A stretch of 64,000 bases of DNA from positions 28,446 through 92,445 of the forward strand of contig CALJDJ010000024.1 in the NCBI GenBank assembly GCA_938023705.1, written 5' to 3'. The notes under the pieces are model-generated. The model made no database searches, was not told where the DNA came from, and saw only the letters and a list, made by a program, of their open reading frames with translations. A program made the translations under genes and the position numbers. This DNA is from an uncultured Collinsella sp. (lineage in GTDB: Bacteria > Actinomycetota > Coriobacteriia > Coriobacteriales > Coriobacteriaceae). Below are positions 8,952 through 17,907 of this stretch, piece after piece; the stretch's first letter is position 1; each line of letters begins with the position of its first letter.

Positions 8952-9436
8952 CACGACACCTGCCAATCGAACGCGTTGTACTGATGCTCGATCTCGGCGA
9001 TATGCCCGCCACGAATGGTGACACCCACGGCATCGAAGCGAATCGCCTTGAGCGGATAATGCTCCATGAGATAGCAACTTGCGATGCGGCGGTAGCGGCG
9101 TTGCTTTTGGGCGTCCACGGCCTCCTCGGGAAAGACCCGCGTGCTGCAATCCAGTGCGACGCGTCTGGTCTTGACCTCGGCCATCACCACGACATCGTCG
9201 AGTTCATCGAGCAGCACCAGATCGGCCTCGCCCTCGGAGCAACGATAACCCTGCTCCAGCAAGGTGTAGCCGCGCTCGTTAAAGTAGTCGATGGTGATCA
9301 GCTCGCCCAGCATGCCCAGCTCGCGGGGACTGAGTCCCTTGATAAACTCAGGCGTCATCGCCCCGCAGTCGAGCTCGCCGTTTTCCCAACGCTCCTTGAG
9401 CTGCTGCGTCTTGCTCTTTTTGCTTGCGGCACTCAT
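8951..9436 (-). CDS. YraN-like protein (UPF0102, endonuclease-fold)
   Basis: 161 residues. The family has a restriction-endonuclease-like fold and an unknown role, often beside rnhB and dprA. Seen here are GELITIDYFNERGYTLLEQ, then EGEADLVLLD and VVMAEVKTRR, which give the E-x-D...E-x-K nuclease-type pattern (about residues 70-105). The N-terminal 45 residues are a charged extension not usual in the family. ATG at 9436 has AAAGGAGA upstream. It leads the yraN-comM-dprA-trmFO-xerC run. Confidence 0.85.
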   Translation of the reverse strand: MSAASKKSKTQQLKERWENGELDCGAMTPEFIKGLSPRELGMLGELITIDYFNERGYTLLEQGYRCSEGEADLVLLDELDDVVVMAEVKTRRVALDCSTRVFPEEAVDAQKQRRYRRIASCYLMEHYPLKAIRFDAVGVTIRGGHIAEIEHQYNAFDWQVS

Positions 9437-9534
9437 GGGGTCTCCTTTCCCGCACGCTGCATTGCCCCGATGATGAGGGCACCTTTCGTGCGGGTAAGTA
9501 CCGGAAGCAAACCAAAAGCTGACCAAATGCCGTC

Positions 9535-9576
9535 AAAAAACGGGCCGTACGCAGCAATGGTGTTACATACGGCCCG
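9535..9576 (-). terminator. Rho-independent terminator downstream of rnhB
   Basis: On the minus strand the stem CGGGCCGTA/TACGGCCCG with an 18-base loop is followed by TTTTTT. It lies 49 bases after the rnhB stop and separates rplS-rnhB from yraN. Confidence 0.8.
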
Positions 9577-9625
9577 CCACCAGCAGGTTTATAAAACCCC
9601 AGAGGTCCCTGTCTCCACAATTGAC

Positions 9626-10414
9626 CTAGAAAAGGCGCTCAGTCTGCAGAAAGTTTCCGCAAAAGCTCACGCGGTGCAGTGGACAAAGTCCATGTTTGCG
9701 AATGGCCTCGATATGCTCGGGGCTTGCATAGCCCTTCGACTCGGCCAGATGGTACTCGGGATACTCGGCGTCGTACTCGACCATCATCTCGTCACGCGTG
9801 ACCTTGGCCATGATGGACGCCGCGGCGATACAGGCGATCTTGGCATCGCCCTTCACCACGTCGCGCTCGTTGGGAACGGCGCCCAAGGGGTTACCGTCCA
9901 TAAGCACGCAATCGGGCTCGAGCCCCGTATCGGCCACGGCGCCCGCGACAGCGGCTCGAATGGCGCGGGCCATGCCCATCTCATCGATATCCTTAGGCGC
10001 GATATGGCAAAAACCAATTGCCGTCGCCACCTCGGCAATCTTCACTGAGAGCAACTCGCGGCGCGCCGGCGTGAGCTTTTTGGAATCGTTGATGCCCCAG
10101 ACGCGCGGCTCCATGGGAAGGCACACGGCGCATACCGTCAAAGGACCGGCCACCGAGCCGCGACCAACCTCGTCGACACCCACGACCACGCCATCCCCAC
10201 CGAGCTCGTGCATCAGCTCGTACATGCCGTTGACGCGCTCGCGCTCGGCAAGTTCCTTGGCATGGCGCTTAAGAGCACGCTCGCAAGCCTTGATCACTTG
10301 CTGGCGCGGGTCCTCGCGATAATGCTCCACGAGGGCGGGGATCTCCTCAAACGTAGCGCTCGCCAACTCACCGGCAACCTGCGATGCCGAAACCGAGCTC
10401 GTCATATTGGCCAT
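9626..10414 (-). CDS. rnhB: Ribonuclease HII
   Basis: 262 residues. It cuts the RNA strand of RNA-DNA hybrids and single ribonucleotides in DNA. The signature VGVDEVGRGSVAGPL (about residues 77-91) carries the first acidic pair; CIAAASIMAKVTRDEMM and the later catalytic Asp region follow. An N-terminal extension of about 70 residues resembles that of Gram-positive RnhB. ATG at 10414 is selected because AGGAGGG sits seven bases before it. Downstream of rplS. Confidence 0.95.
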   Translation of the reverse strand: MANMTSSVSASQVAGELASATFEEIPALVEHYREDPRQQVIKACERALKRHAKELAERERVNGMYELMHELGGDGVVVGVDEVGRGSVAGPLTVCAVCLPMEPRVWGINDSKKLTPARRELLSVKIAEVATAIGFCHIAPKDIDEMGMARAIRAAVAGAVADTGLEPDCVLMDGNPLGAVPNERDVVKGDAKIACIAAASIMAKVTRDEMMVEYDAEYPEYHLAESKGYASPEHIEAIRKHGLCPLHRVSFCGNFLQTERLF

Positions 10415-10442
10415 ACCAGGCCCTCCTTGCATGCAAATCAGA

Positions 10443-10473
10443 TAAAAAGAAGGGCCACCCGAAGGTGACCCTT
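10443..10473 (-). terminator. Rho-independent terminator after rplS
   Basis: On the minus strand a 10-bp stem with a TTCG tetraloop (AAGGGTCACC/GGTGGCCCTT, one G-T pair) is followed by CTTTTTAT. It lies 35 bases past the rplS stop, so some transcripts may continue into rnhB. Confidence 0.9.
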
Positions 10474-10507
10474 GTGTCCAAACGAGTGGACAGACGCTGC
10501 GATCTTC

Positions 10508-10849
10508 TTAGCGCTTCTCGGGGATGCGAGCAGCCTTGCCCACCTTGTCGCGGAGGTAGTACAGCTTGGCGCGACGGACGCGACCATGACGAACGACCTC
10601 GAGCTTGGCGATCTTGGGGCTGTGAAGCGGGAAGGTACGCTCAACACCGACACCGAAGGACATCTTGCGGACGGTGAAGGTCTCGCGGGCACCGGCGCCG
10701 GCCATGCGGATGACGTCGCCCTGGAAGACCTGAATGCGCTCGCGGTCGCCTTCCTTAATGCGGTAGTGAACCTTGACGTTGTCGGCGACGCGAACCTGAG
10801 GAATGTCCTCGCGGATCTGCTGACGCTCGATTGCGCGGATGTAATCCAT
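10508..10849 (-). CDS. rplS: 50S ribosomal protein L19
   Basis: 113 residues, normal size. L19 sits at the 30S-50S interface. Family blocks visible: DNVKVHYRIKEGDRERIQVF, FTVRKMSFGVGVERTFPLHSP and RRAKLYYLRDKVGKAARI. ATG at 10849 has AAGGA seven bases upstream and is preferred over a TTG two codons earlier. It has its own promoter at 10919-10946. Confidence 0.97.
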   Translation of the reverse strand: MDYIRAIERQQIREDIPQVRVADNVKVHYRIKEGDRERIQVFQGDVIRMAGAGARETFTVRKMSFGVGVERTFPLHSPKIAKLEVVRHGRVRRAKLYYLRDKVGKAARIPEKR

Positions 10850-10918
10850 GTGCAATTCCTTACTCTTCTAGAGGTGCCGTACCATCTTGGCCGGCACGTA
10901 GTTGAACAAACGTATTCG

Positions 10919-10946
10919 AGTATACACGCCACGACCTTGGCTGCAA
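10919..10946 (-). promoter_or_regulatory. Sigma-A-type promoter of rplS
   Basis: On the minus strand: -35 TTGCAG, 16-base spacer, -10 TATACT. Leader to the rplS start is about 60 bases. Confidence 0.6.
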
Positions 10947-10997
10947 GAACTATTTTGTCCGTGCGCAAAAAGACAAAAACACGCACTCTTTCTGCAC

Positions 10998-13805
10998 TTA
11001 TGCACCGTCTGAAGCATCAGTCGTCGGCGTCGTCACGGTCGTTCCGGGCGCGATATAGCCGTATTCGAGCAGCACCGAAAGCGCATGCTGCTTCCAGGTG
11101 GTAAGCTCTTCGTCATTATAGTTGTCATGGACCCATTCACTCATCGCGTCCTCGGCGTCTTGGGGCACCAGATCCTGGCTGTCCGCCATCAGGTACAGGA
11201 TGCCCAAGATGTCAAAGTCCTGCTTGGTCATCTCTTCCTTGTTTGATGTGCTGATGAGGCCGTGATCGATGCCGTAACGGCAGATATCGGTCAAAACGGT
11301 AACGAGGCCCGTAGGAATCGCCGAGGCATCCTTCGCGGCAGCGGGCGCGGTGTCGTCAGCCAATGCAGTGGCATCGTCGCTCGCCGGAGCAGACTCGGCC
11401 GCGTTCGCATCGGAAGCTGGCTGCTCTCCCTGGACAGGAGCCGTGCTATCCGTCGTTGCCGAAGAATCCCCCGAGGAAACAGACGTAACGCTCACCGGTG
11501 TCTCGACCACGGTCGTCATCGGGTCGACCGGTGCGGGTGCGGCGATGACCTCGGCCCAATCGGAATACACGCCGTCAATAAAGGCGCGAACATGGAAGGT
11601 GCCCGGTTGCGAGATGGTCATCGTGCCGTCTGTCGCGACCGATATGCCCTTGCTCTCGAGCTCCTGGGCCTCCCAGCTGCAGACCCTATCGACTTCCTTG
11701 CCCGTCGTGTCGTAGACCGTAGCGGTCAGGCCGTCGATGCCGTTGAGATTTTCCTCGACGCCGACGACGGTCTGTGCCGAGCCCTCGAGCTTGATGCTGC
11801 CGTTAAACGGCTCGGGCGCAACGTCGCTTACCTTATATTTGTAGGCCGCGGCGTCGATCTCGTCATTGGTCGAGACATGCCCGTTCACGTCCACATAGGT
11901 GTCCTCGGGGATAAAGTACTTTACGTAGGCGGTGCCGGCCTTTTTACCAATCACGACTTGCTCGTGGGTGACAGGGTCGGTCTGGATCTCGATGACGTCA
12001 GACTTGCACTCCTTGCCCTTCTTGTCCACCACGCGCCAGTCACCCGACGACTTCACAAAGCCGTAGTAGTCAACATCGTCCTCGTCCCTTGCACGCACGC
12101 GATAGGAAGAGATGGGGTCTTCCTCTCCCACCGTAAGCCTTCGGGTCTTATCGGTCTGCAGCGACACGAGGATCTTGGAGATGGGCTTAATAGGCTGCGG
12201 CGTACCCAGCTGCGTATCGACCGTCACCGACTCAAACGACAGATTGGAACCCGTAATGGACATAGGATAGGTCGCGGCCATGTCATTGAGCACGTTGCAC
12301 GTGCGCGGGGCGCCGCCGTTGCGCGAAGGCACCTCGCGATCGGCCAAGACCGAATTCCAATCGATGGCGCGCACCATGTGGTTGTTGGTGCGATACGACC
12401 AGCTCGTGACGTTTCCGGCGGTGGTATCGTAGCCGTCGTCGCCACGATGTGCGATTGAGCGCAGGAACAGGTTCTGTACGGCGTCGGTCGACTGATCGCC
12501 AAAGGTGGTGTAAAACGAGCGCTGGTCATAACCGGCGGTATGGAACTCCTGCACGGCGGCGTTGTCGTCGTAGCACTCGCCGTTCATGTTAAAGATGATC
12601 ACGTCGAACGTCACGCCCACCGGCTGGTCATAGTCCTCGGACAGCGTCGTGGTAGAACTCGTCTGCTTGCTATTGACCTGCGTGTGCGCCGGGATCGTCA
12701 TATTGACGGTAACCGACTGATTGTCCGTCGTGGTGATCGACTGTTCCTCGGTTTTGCTCGCCTCCCACAACTGGGACATCGTTGTTTCGGCCGAAAACGA
12801 GGTCTCGATCTCCTCGCTCACCGTTCCGGGCACGCCCAGCGACTCCTTGAGGCTCACCGATGCGCCCCACGAGCCGCCTTTGGAATACGATGTGGATTCA
12901 GAAGTGCTCGTGCCGACCGTCTCCTCGGTACCGCGGGCGAGCGTGATGCTCTGCGAGGCGTCCTCATAGCCGACGTTAAGCGCCGAGGTAACGAGCTCCT
13001 GCTCAGTCTTAGAATCGATAAAGGAATAGCCTGGCGCGTCCTCGGGCGCACAGTTGAGCTTGTTCACGCTGTTGAGCTGCTGAACTCTAAAGTTATAGAA
13101 CGCGATGCCAAAGCCATTGAAATCGTACTGATAGGTGCCGCCGAGCTTGTCCACGCACGCGATGGTGGCATAGATCACATCTTGCTCGCTCGTGTCTTGC
13201 GACAGACCGTCGAGTGGCACGTATTTACGAAAATCGGAGCCCTTCAGCTTGTGACCGATACAGCCGGCGATATCGTCGGTCAAGCGCTCGTAGACCGCAT
13301 TGAGGCTTTTTGCAGATGTCAGACCACTCTGCTTCGATTTGTCGGCACCATCGGAATGCTCACCGTTGCCGCCCGAAAGCGCATCATACAGATAGATGTA
13401 GTGACCCTTACCGAAGTCCTTCTCAAAGCCCTTGCCGGCGTGGTCCCAGTACAAAAAGTCCTTGGAGTCGTCGCCTCCGCCATAGCCAAGGATGTTATAG
13501 GCAAGCGATGCCCAGTTGGGCAGTACCTTTTTGACGGCGGCCGTGTAGAACGAGACGTTGTCGTACATCGAGGTACGGCCCTCGAGCTTGCCGTCATCGA
13601 TATCTACAAACGTGCAGTCGCGATCGTTGACTGTAATGGTGAGCGGGTTGACCACGTCGCCATAGAGCTCGTCGCGCGATTCATCCTGAAGGGCAAAACC
13701 TGCCGTCGGCATCGCGCAAAGCGCCGTTGCGGCAACGACCACCCAGCACAGGGCCACCTGTGCTCCCCGACGCGCTCGTTGCAAATACCTGGTGAGGTTT
13801 TTCAT
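10998..13805 (-). CDS. Large secreted protein with aerolysin/ETX-MTX2-like segment
   Basis: 935 residues, not recognised as a named gene. ATG at 13805 has GGAGG six bases upstream. Residues 1-39 are a signal peptide (basic start, hydrophobic VALCWVVVAATALCAM, cleavage near GFA-LQ). Residues 40-280 are a globular region of unknown fold. Residues 280-410 alternate Ser/Thr with other residues in beta-hairpin style (TVGTSTSESTSYSKG, ETSFSAETTMSQ, EEQSITTTDNQ), then give VTVNMTIPAHTQV, which resembles the conserved strand and P-x-x-T turn of aerolysin-type toxins. Residues about 540-660 and 668-755 look like two Ig-like beta domains. Residues 757-828 are a Ser/Ala/Thr/Asp-rich linker, and 830-935 a helical C-terminal domain. 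Nine cysteines follow the signal peptide. No sorting motif or C-terminal membrane anchor is seen. The pore-former reading is inference from pattern; a Ser/Thr-rich adhesin is the alternative. It stands alone between rplS and ppdK. Confidence 0.7.
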   Translation of the reverse strand: MKNLTRYLQRARRGAQVALCWVVVAATALCAMPTAGFALQDESRDELYGDVVNPLTITVNDRDCTFVDIDDGKLEGRTSMYDNVSFYTAAVKKVLPNWASLAYNILGYGGGDDSKDFLYWDHAGKGFEKDFGKGHYIYLYDALSGGNGEHSDGADKSKQSGLTSAKSLNAVYERLTDDIAGCIGHKLKGSDFRKYVPLDGLSQDTSEQDVIYATIACVDKLGGTYQYDFNGFGIAFYNFRVQQLNSVNKLNCAPEDAPGYSFIDSKTEQELVTSALNVGYEDASQSITLARGTEETVGTSTSESTSYSKGGSWGASVSLKESLGVPGTVSEEIETSFSAETTMSQLWEASKTEEQSITTTDNQSVTVNMTIPAHTQVNSKQTSSTTTLSEDYDQPVGVTFDVIIFNMNGECYDDNAAVQEFHTAGYDQRSFYTTFGDQSTDAVQNLFLRSIAHRGDDGYDTTAGNVTSWSYRTNNHMVRAIDWNSVLADREVPSRNGGAPRTCNVLNDMAATYPMSITGSNLSFESVTVDTQLGTPQPIKPISKILVSLQTDKTRRLTVGEEDPISSYRVRARDEDDVDYYGFVKSSGDWRVVDKKGKECKSDVIEIQTDPVTHEQVVIGKKAGTAYVKYFIPEDTYVDVNGHVSTNDEIDAAAYKYKVSDVAPEPFNGSIKLEGSAQTVVGVEENLNGIDGLTATVYDTTGKEVDRVCSWEAQELESKGISVATDGTMTISQPGTFHVRAFIDGVYSDWAEVIAAPAPVDPMTTVVETPVSVTSVSSGDSSATTDSTAPVQGEQPASDANAAESAPASDDATALADDTAPAAAKDASAIPTGLVTVLTDICRYGIDHGLISTSNKEEMTKQDFDILGILYLMADSQDLVPQDAEDAMSEWVHDNYNDEELTTWKQHALSVLLEYGYIAPGTTVTTPTTDASDGA

Positions 13806-13920
13806 CGCAGTCCTCCCGTCAGTTGCCGATGTTTTGAACCAACGTAAAACGCCGCCGCGTCCACAGGGGGCGCGACGGCGCGAAGGGGGGCGTAAAAGGC
13901 GCAAACGGAACGCGACTCCG

Positions 13921-16671
13921 TTAAGCGGAACGCTTGGCCTCGAGTTTGGCCTGAGCGGCGGCCAGGCGCGCCAGGGGCACGCGGTAAGGCGAGCAGGACA
14001 CATAGTCCACGTCGGCCACGTTGAACAGGCCCTTGATGGACTTGGGGTCGCCGCCGTGCTCGCCGCACACGCCAAAGTGCATGTCGGGATTGGTGGCGCG
14101 GCCCTTCTCGACGGCCAGGCGCACGAGCTCCAGCACCGCCGCGTCGATGGTCTCGAAGGGGTTGTCTTTCAGGATCTTTTTATGCATGTACAGCGGGATG
14201 AACTTGGCCTCGGCGTCATCGCGCGAGAAGCCAAAGGTCGTCTGGGTGAGGTCGTTGGTGCCAAAGCAGAAGAAGTCGGCATGATGGGCGATCTCGTCAG
14301 CGACCATGCAGGCACGCGGCAGCTCGAGCATCGTGCCCACGGGAATATTGAGCCCGACGCCCTCTTCGGCGGAAACCTTGGCGATTACGCGCTCAATGAC
14401 CTCGCGGGTCTGGACATGCTCGGCCGTGATGGAAACGAGCGGAACCATGATCTCGGGGCGCGGGTCGACACCCTCCTTGATAAGGCGGGCAGCGGCCGTG
14501 GCGACGGCGCGAACCTGCATGAGCGGCAGATCGCCAAAGACGACGGACAGGCGCACGCCGCGCAAGCCCAGCATGGGGTTGGACTCGACCATGCCGTCGA
14601 TGCGACGCAGGCGGGCGCGCAGGGCAGTGAGCTCCTCCTCGGGAGCGCCGGCGGCCTCCTTCTTGGTGATGGCGACCTCGAGCTCGCGAGGATTATCAAG
14701 GAACTCATGAAGCGGCGGATCGAGCAGGCGGACGACCACATCGCGACCGGACATGGTCTTGAACATCGCCAGGAAGTCCTCGGTCTGAACCTTGAGCAAG
14801 TCGGCCAGGGCCTGCTGCTTCACGGCCTCATCGTCAGACAGGATAAAGCTCTGGATGATGTTCTTGCGATCGCCCAGGAACATGTGTTCGGTGCGGCATA
14901 GACCGATGGCCTCGGCGCCAAACTCGAGCGCGAGCTCGGCATCCTCGGGGTTGTCGGCGTTGACGCGCACGTGGTTGGCGTGACCGTCGGTCTCGTCCAA
15001 ACGGATCTCATCGGCCCAAGACAGGATGGTGTCCAGGTCGCCGGTGAGCTCTGCAGAGACCAGGTCAACCGCGCCGTCGACGACGATACCCTGGGTGCCG
15101 TCGATGGAGATGACATCGCCCTCGCGCAGCACGCGGTCGCTGCCCTCGATGCGCACGACCTTCTCTGCCGCGTCAATGTGGAAGCGCTCAACGCCGCAAA
15201 CGCAGGGCGTACCCATGCCGCGGGCGATAACGGCGGCATGGCTCGTCTTGCCACCGTGGCTGGTCAGGATGCCCTCGGCGGCGACCATGCCCTTCAGGTC
15301 GTCGGGGTTGGTCTCCCAGCGGACCAGAATGACCTTGTGGCCCTCGTTGGCGCGCGCGACGGCGTCATCACTCGAGAACACGACCTCGCCCACGGCGGCA
15401 CCAGGGCTGGCGTTAAGGCCGCTGGCCAGGGCCTCGTACTTCTTGGAGGCGTCGAACTGCGGGTGCAGGAGCTGGTCGAGCTGCGCGGGATCGATGCGGC
15501 TCACAGCCTCCTCGCGGGTGATGAGGCCCTCCTCGACCATTTCGATAGCAATGCGCAGGGCGGCAGTGGCGGTGCGCTTGCCCACGCGGGTCTGGAGCAT
15601 CCAGAGCTTGCCCTGCTCGATGGTAAACTCGATATCGCACATATCGCGGTAATGATCCTCGAGCGTCAGGAACACGCGCTCGAGCTCCTCGCCTGCGGAC
15701 TCGAGGCCCGAGGTGGTCTTGAGGTCGGCGATGGGCTCGGTGTTTCGGATGCCGGCGACGACGTCCTCGCCCTGGGCATTCACCAAAAAGTCGCCATAGA
15801 ACTCCTTGGTGCCGTCGGCCGGGTTGCGCGTAAAGGCGACGCCGGTCGCAGAGGTCTCGCCCTTGTTGCCAAAGGCCATGGCCTGGACGTTGACGGCGGT
15901 GCCGAGCTCGTCGGAAATGCCGTGCTGTTTGCGGTAAATGCAGGCACGCTCGTTCATCCAGCTGCCAAAGACGGCCTGGATGGCAAGGCGCAACTGGAGC
16001 TCCGGATCATGCGGGAAGACGGGCTTGCCGTCGGCAACCTCAAGCTCGGGATACAGGGTCGCCTCGACGTTATCGGAGAAAATACCCTTGAACGTCTCGA
16101 CAAGCTCCTGCAGGTCCTCGGCCGAAAGCTCGGAATCGACGCGAACGCCGGCGACCAGGCGGGCCTGGGTCAGGGCATTCTCGAACAAGTCGGCGTCGAC
16201 GCCCATGACGACGTTGGAGAACATCTGGATAAAGCGACGGTAGCTGTCCCAGGCAAAGCGCGGGTTCTGCGTCTGCGCGATAAGGCCCTGGACGGAATCG
16301 TCGTTGAGGCCCAGGTTGAGGACCGTGTCCATCATGCCGGGCATGGAGAACGGAGCGCCCGAGCGAACCGACACGAGCAGCGGATCGGAGGCATCGCCGA
16401 GTTTCTTGCCGCAACGGGCCTCGAGGTCCGCCTCGGCGGCAACGATCTCATCGAGTGCGCCTTCGGGCCAGACGTTGCCGGCACCGGAGTACTCGACACA
16501 GGTCTGGCAGGTAATGGTAAAGCCACCGGGAACCGGCAGACTGATGCGGCTCATCTCGGCAAGGTTTGCGCCTTTGCCGCCAAGCACGAAGTTCATGGAT
16601 TTGTCGCCCTCAGTGACACAGGTGCCCTGGGCGTCGGTTCCAAAACGGTAAACCCTCTTGCAATCGCTCAC
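13921..16671 (-). CDS. ppdK: Pyruvate, phosphate dikinase
   Basis: 916 residues, the full length for bacterial PPDK. It interconverts pyruvate, ATP and phosphate with PEP, AMP and diphosphate. The N-terminal nucleotide-binding domain begins with GGKGANLAEM. The phosphohistidine loop ILTSHGGKTSHAAVIARG is at about residues 447-464, with His in GGKTSHA. The PEP-binding TIM barrel contains GLCRTEHMFLG and ends near FGVCGEHGGDP. The start is GTG at 16671 with AAGGGGAAG upstream. The next gene upstream on this strand is its regulatory protein, which supports the call. Confidence 0.97.
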   Translation of the reverse strand: MSDCKRVYRFGTDAQGTCVTEGDKSMNFVLGGKGANLAEMSRISLPVPGGFTITCQTCVEYSGAGNVWPEGALDEIVAAEADLEARCGKKLGDASDPLLVSVRSGAPFSMPGMMDTVLNLGLNDDSVQGLIAQTQNPRFAWDSYRRFIQMFSNVVMGVDADLFENALTQARLVAGVRVDSELSAEDLQELVETFKGIFSDNVEATLYPELEVADGKPVFPHDPELQLRLAIQAVFGSWMNERACIYRKQHGISDELGTAVNVQAMAFGNKGETSATGVAFTRNPADGTKEFYGDFLVNAQGEDVVAGIRNTEPIADLKTTSGLESAGEELERVFLTLEDHYRDMCDIEFTIEQGKLWMLQTRVGKRTATAALRIAIEMVEEGLITREEAVSRIDPAQLDQLLHPQFDASKKYEALASGLNASPGAAVGEVVFSSDDAVARANEGHKVILVRWETNPDDLKGMVAAEGILTSHGGKTSHAAVIARGMGTPCVCGVERFHIDAAEKVVRIEGSDRVLREGDVISIDGTQGIVVDGAVDLVSAELTGDLDTILSWADEIRLDETDGHANHVRVNADNPEDAELALEFGAEAIGLCRTEHMFLGDRKNIIQSFILSDDEAVKQQALADLLKVQTEDFLAMFKTMSGRDVVVRLLDPPLHEFLDNPRELEVAITKKEAAGAPEEELTALRARLRRIDGMVESNPMLGLRGVRLSVVFGDLPLMQVRAVATAAARLIKEGVDPRPEIMVPLVSITAEHVQTREVIERVIAKVSAEEGVGLNIPVGTMLELPRACMVADEIAHHADFFCFGTNDLTQTTFGFSRDDAEAKFIPLYMHKKILKDNPFETIDAAVLELVRLAVEKGRATNPDMHFGVCGEHGGDPKSIKGLFNVADVDYVSCSPYRVPLARLAAAQAKLEAKRSA

Positions 16672-16997
16672 GATACTTCCCCTTCCATGCGCTTACGCGC
16701 ACGACCGTGGTAACGAATCGACCCGCCGGATGCGGGCCGTGAGGGAACTATACGGCGGGTTTTGGACAGGCTTGAGCAGAGGGTGCGCGGTTTGGTAAAC
16801 GTGCTAAAACCGGCGGTAAACGGTAGGTAAAGGTGGTTACCTTATGAAGATACCACTACAAGGAAAGTGCAGGTCGGATGCGATGTTTTTGCTAAATCGC
16901 TTTACCATTTATCAGCATTAATTCCAAGTATTCTCTTTGGTTAGCTAAAAGAGCCCCGTCCCAAATTAGCTACCCAAACAACCTTGTCCCAAGTGAG
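16672..16997 (-). promoter_or_regulatory. ppdK upstream region with GGTAAA repeats and -10 element
   Basis: A 326-base gap between the PPDK regulator and ppdK. It holds a good -10 (TATAGT on minus at 16747-16752, weak -35), three GGTAAA copies on the plus strand between 16792 and 16832, and a palindrome AGGTAA-n6-TTACCT at 16825-16842 that could be an operator upstream of the promoter. A separate REP-like palindrome at 16942-16972 is listed on its own. No RNA gene was seen. Confidence 0.35.
16942..16972. repeat. REP-like palindrome with GGGACGGGG-type loop
   Basis: Inverted repeat TAGCTAA...TTAGCTA around a 17-base centre containing ccccgtccc (GGGACGGGG on the minus strand). The sequence gtcccaaattagctac is echoed as gtcccaagtgagctac at 16986-17001, which contains the stop of the PPDK regulator gene. 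The loop core is the same as in the repeats flanking the RAYT at 24923-25894. Confidence 0.6.
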
Positions 16998-17873
16998 CTA
17001 CTTTTGTTGAGCGCGGCGGGCGGCACGGCGGGCTCTTGCCTCTTGAATCTCTTCGAGGTGAGCAATGATCTCGGCAGCGCTTTCCTCAATGGCTTTGCCG
17101 TCGGTACGCACAACAAAGCAGCCTAAGCGCTTCATGAGAGCGCGAGCTTCCTCAAGTTCGCTGCGCACGCTCTCAGGCTCGGCATAGGAGCCGGCAACGG
17201 CACGAGCGTAGTCATCGCCCAAGCGGCTATCGCGAATCTCAGAAATAACGTCAACGGTCGAGATCAGACCAAACAACCGCATCGGGTCAACCTCGTAAAT
17301 CGACTTCGGCGGCTCCATGCCATGCGCCAGTGGGACATTGGCGACCTTGTAGCCCTGATATGCTAAATACATCGACAGCGGCGTCTTGGATGTACGCGAC
17401 ACACCCAGCAGCACGATATCGGCACCCGACAGATCGTCGCAACCACGACCGTCATCGTGCTCAACGAAATACTCCATGGCCTCGATACGATGGAAATAGC
17501 GGTCATCGGTCTTGTGAATCACGCCCGCAACGCACTTGGGCGGCACACCGATGAGCGACGACAGCACGGCAAGCGTCGGGCCGATCAGGTCGACCGAACG
17601 GATATGCAGCATACCCAGGTAATCGAGCACGCGGGCGCGAAGCGCCGGATCGACAATGGTATGGAACACGGCGACATCGCGATGGTCGGCATCGACGCGC
17701 GGCCCCACAAATGACTTGACCTGCTCCACGGAGGTCACCTTGGGCAGGCGCAAAACGCGAAAAGCCCCTTCATCAAATTGCCCGGACGCCGCAAGCACCA
17801 CCTCACAAGCGGTATCGCCGAGCGAGTCGGAGATAACGATAACGGTGGGACGAGCGGTGACCGGGCAATCCAT
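16998..17873 (-). CDS. PPDK regulatory protein (DUF299 bifunctional kinase/phosphorylase)
   Basis: 291 residues. This family inactivates PPDK by ADP-dependent threonine phosphorylation and reactivates it by phosphate-dependent dephosphorylation. The N-terminal VIVISDSLGDTA and the P-loop GVSRTSKTPLSMYLA (about residues 157-171) are family hallmarks, as is the following KVANVPL. ATG at 17873 with AAAAGGAG upstream. It lies directly upstream of ppdK on the same strand, its expected substrate. Confidence 0.93.
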   Translation of the reverse strand: MDCPVTARPTVIVISDSLGDTACEVVLAASGQFDEGAFRVLRLPKVTSVEQVKSFVGPRVDADHRDVAVFHTIVDPALRARVLDYLGMLHIRSVDLIGPTLAVLSSLIGVPPKCVAGVIHKTDDRYFHRIEAMEYFVEHDDGRGCDDLSGADIVLLGVSRTSKTPLSMYLAYQGYKVANVPLAHGMEPPKSIYEVDPMRLFGLISTVDVISEIRDSRLGDDYARAVAGSYAEPESVRSELEEARALMKRLGCFVVRTDGKAIEESAAEIIAHLEEIQEARARRAARRAQQK

Positions 17874-17907
17874 GCGGGGCTCCTTTTGCGCTTATGCGCA
17901 GGCTGGC

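Noticed and set aside
9577..9625. Possible small gene in the gap next to rnhB
   Set aside because: Short, no ribosome site, and explained by the terminator and spacer.
13806..14075. 90-codon upstream extension of the secreted protein frame
   Set aside because: It overlaps ppdK, has no signal-peptide logic, and the ATG at 13805 has a good ribosome site and begins a signal peptide.
14971..16713. 580-codon plus-strand frame opposite ppdK
   Set aside because: Antisense shadow of a strongly supported gene, no motif.
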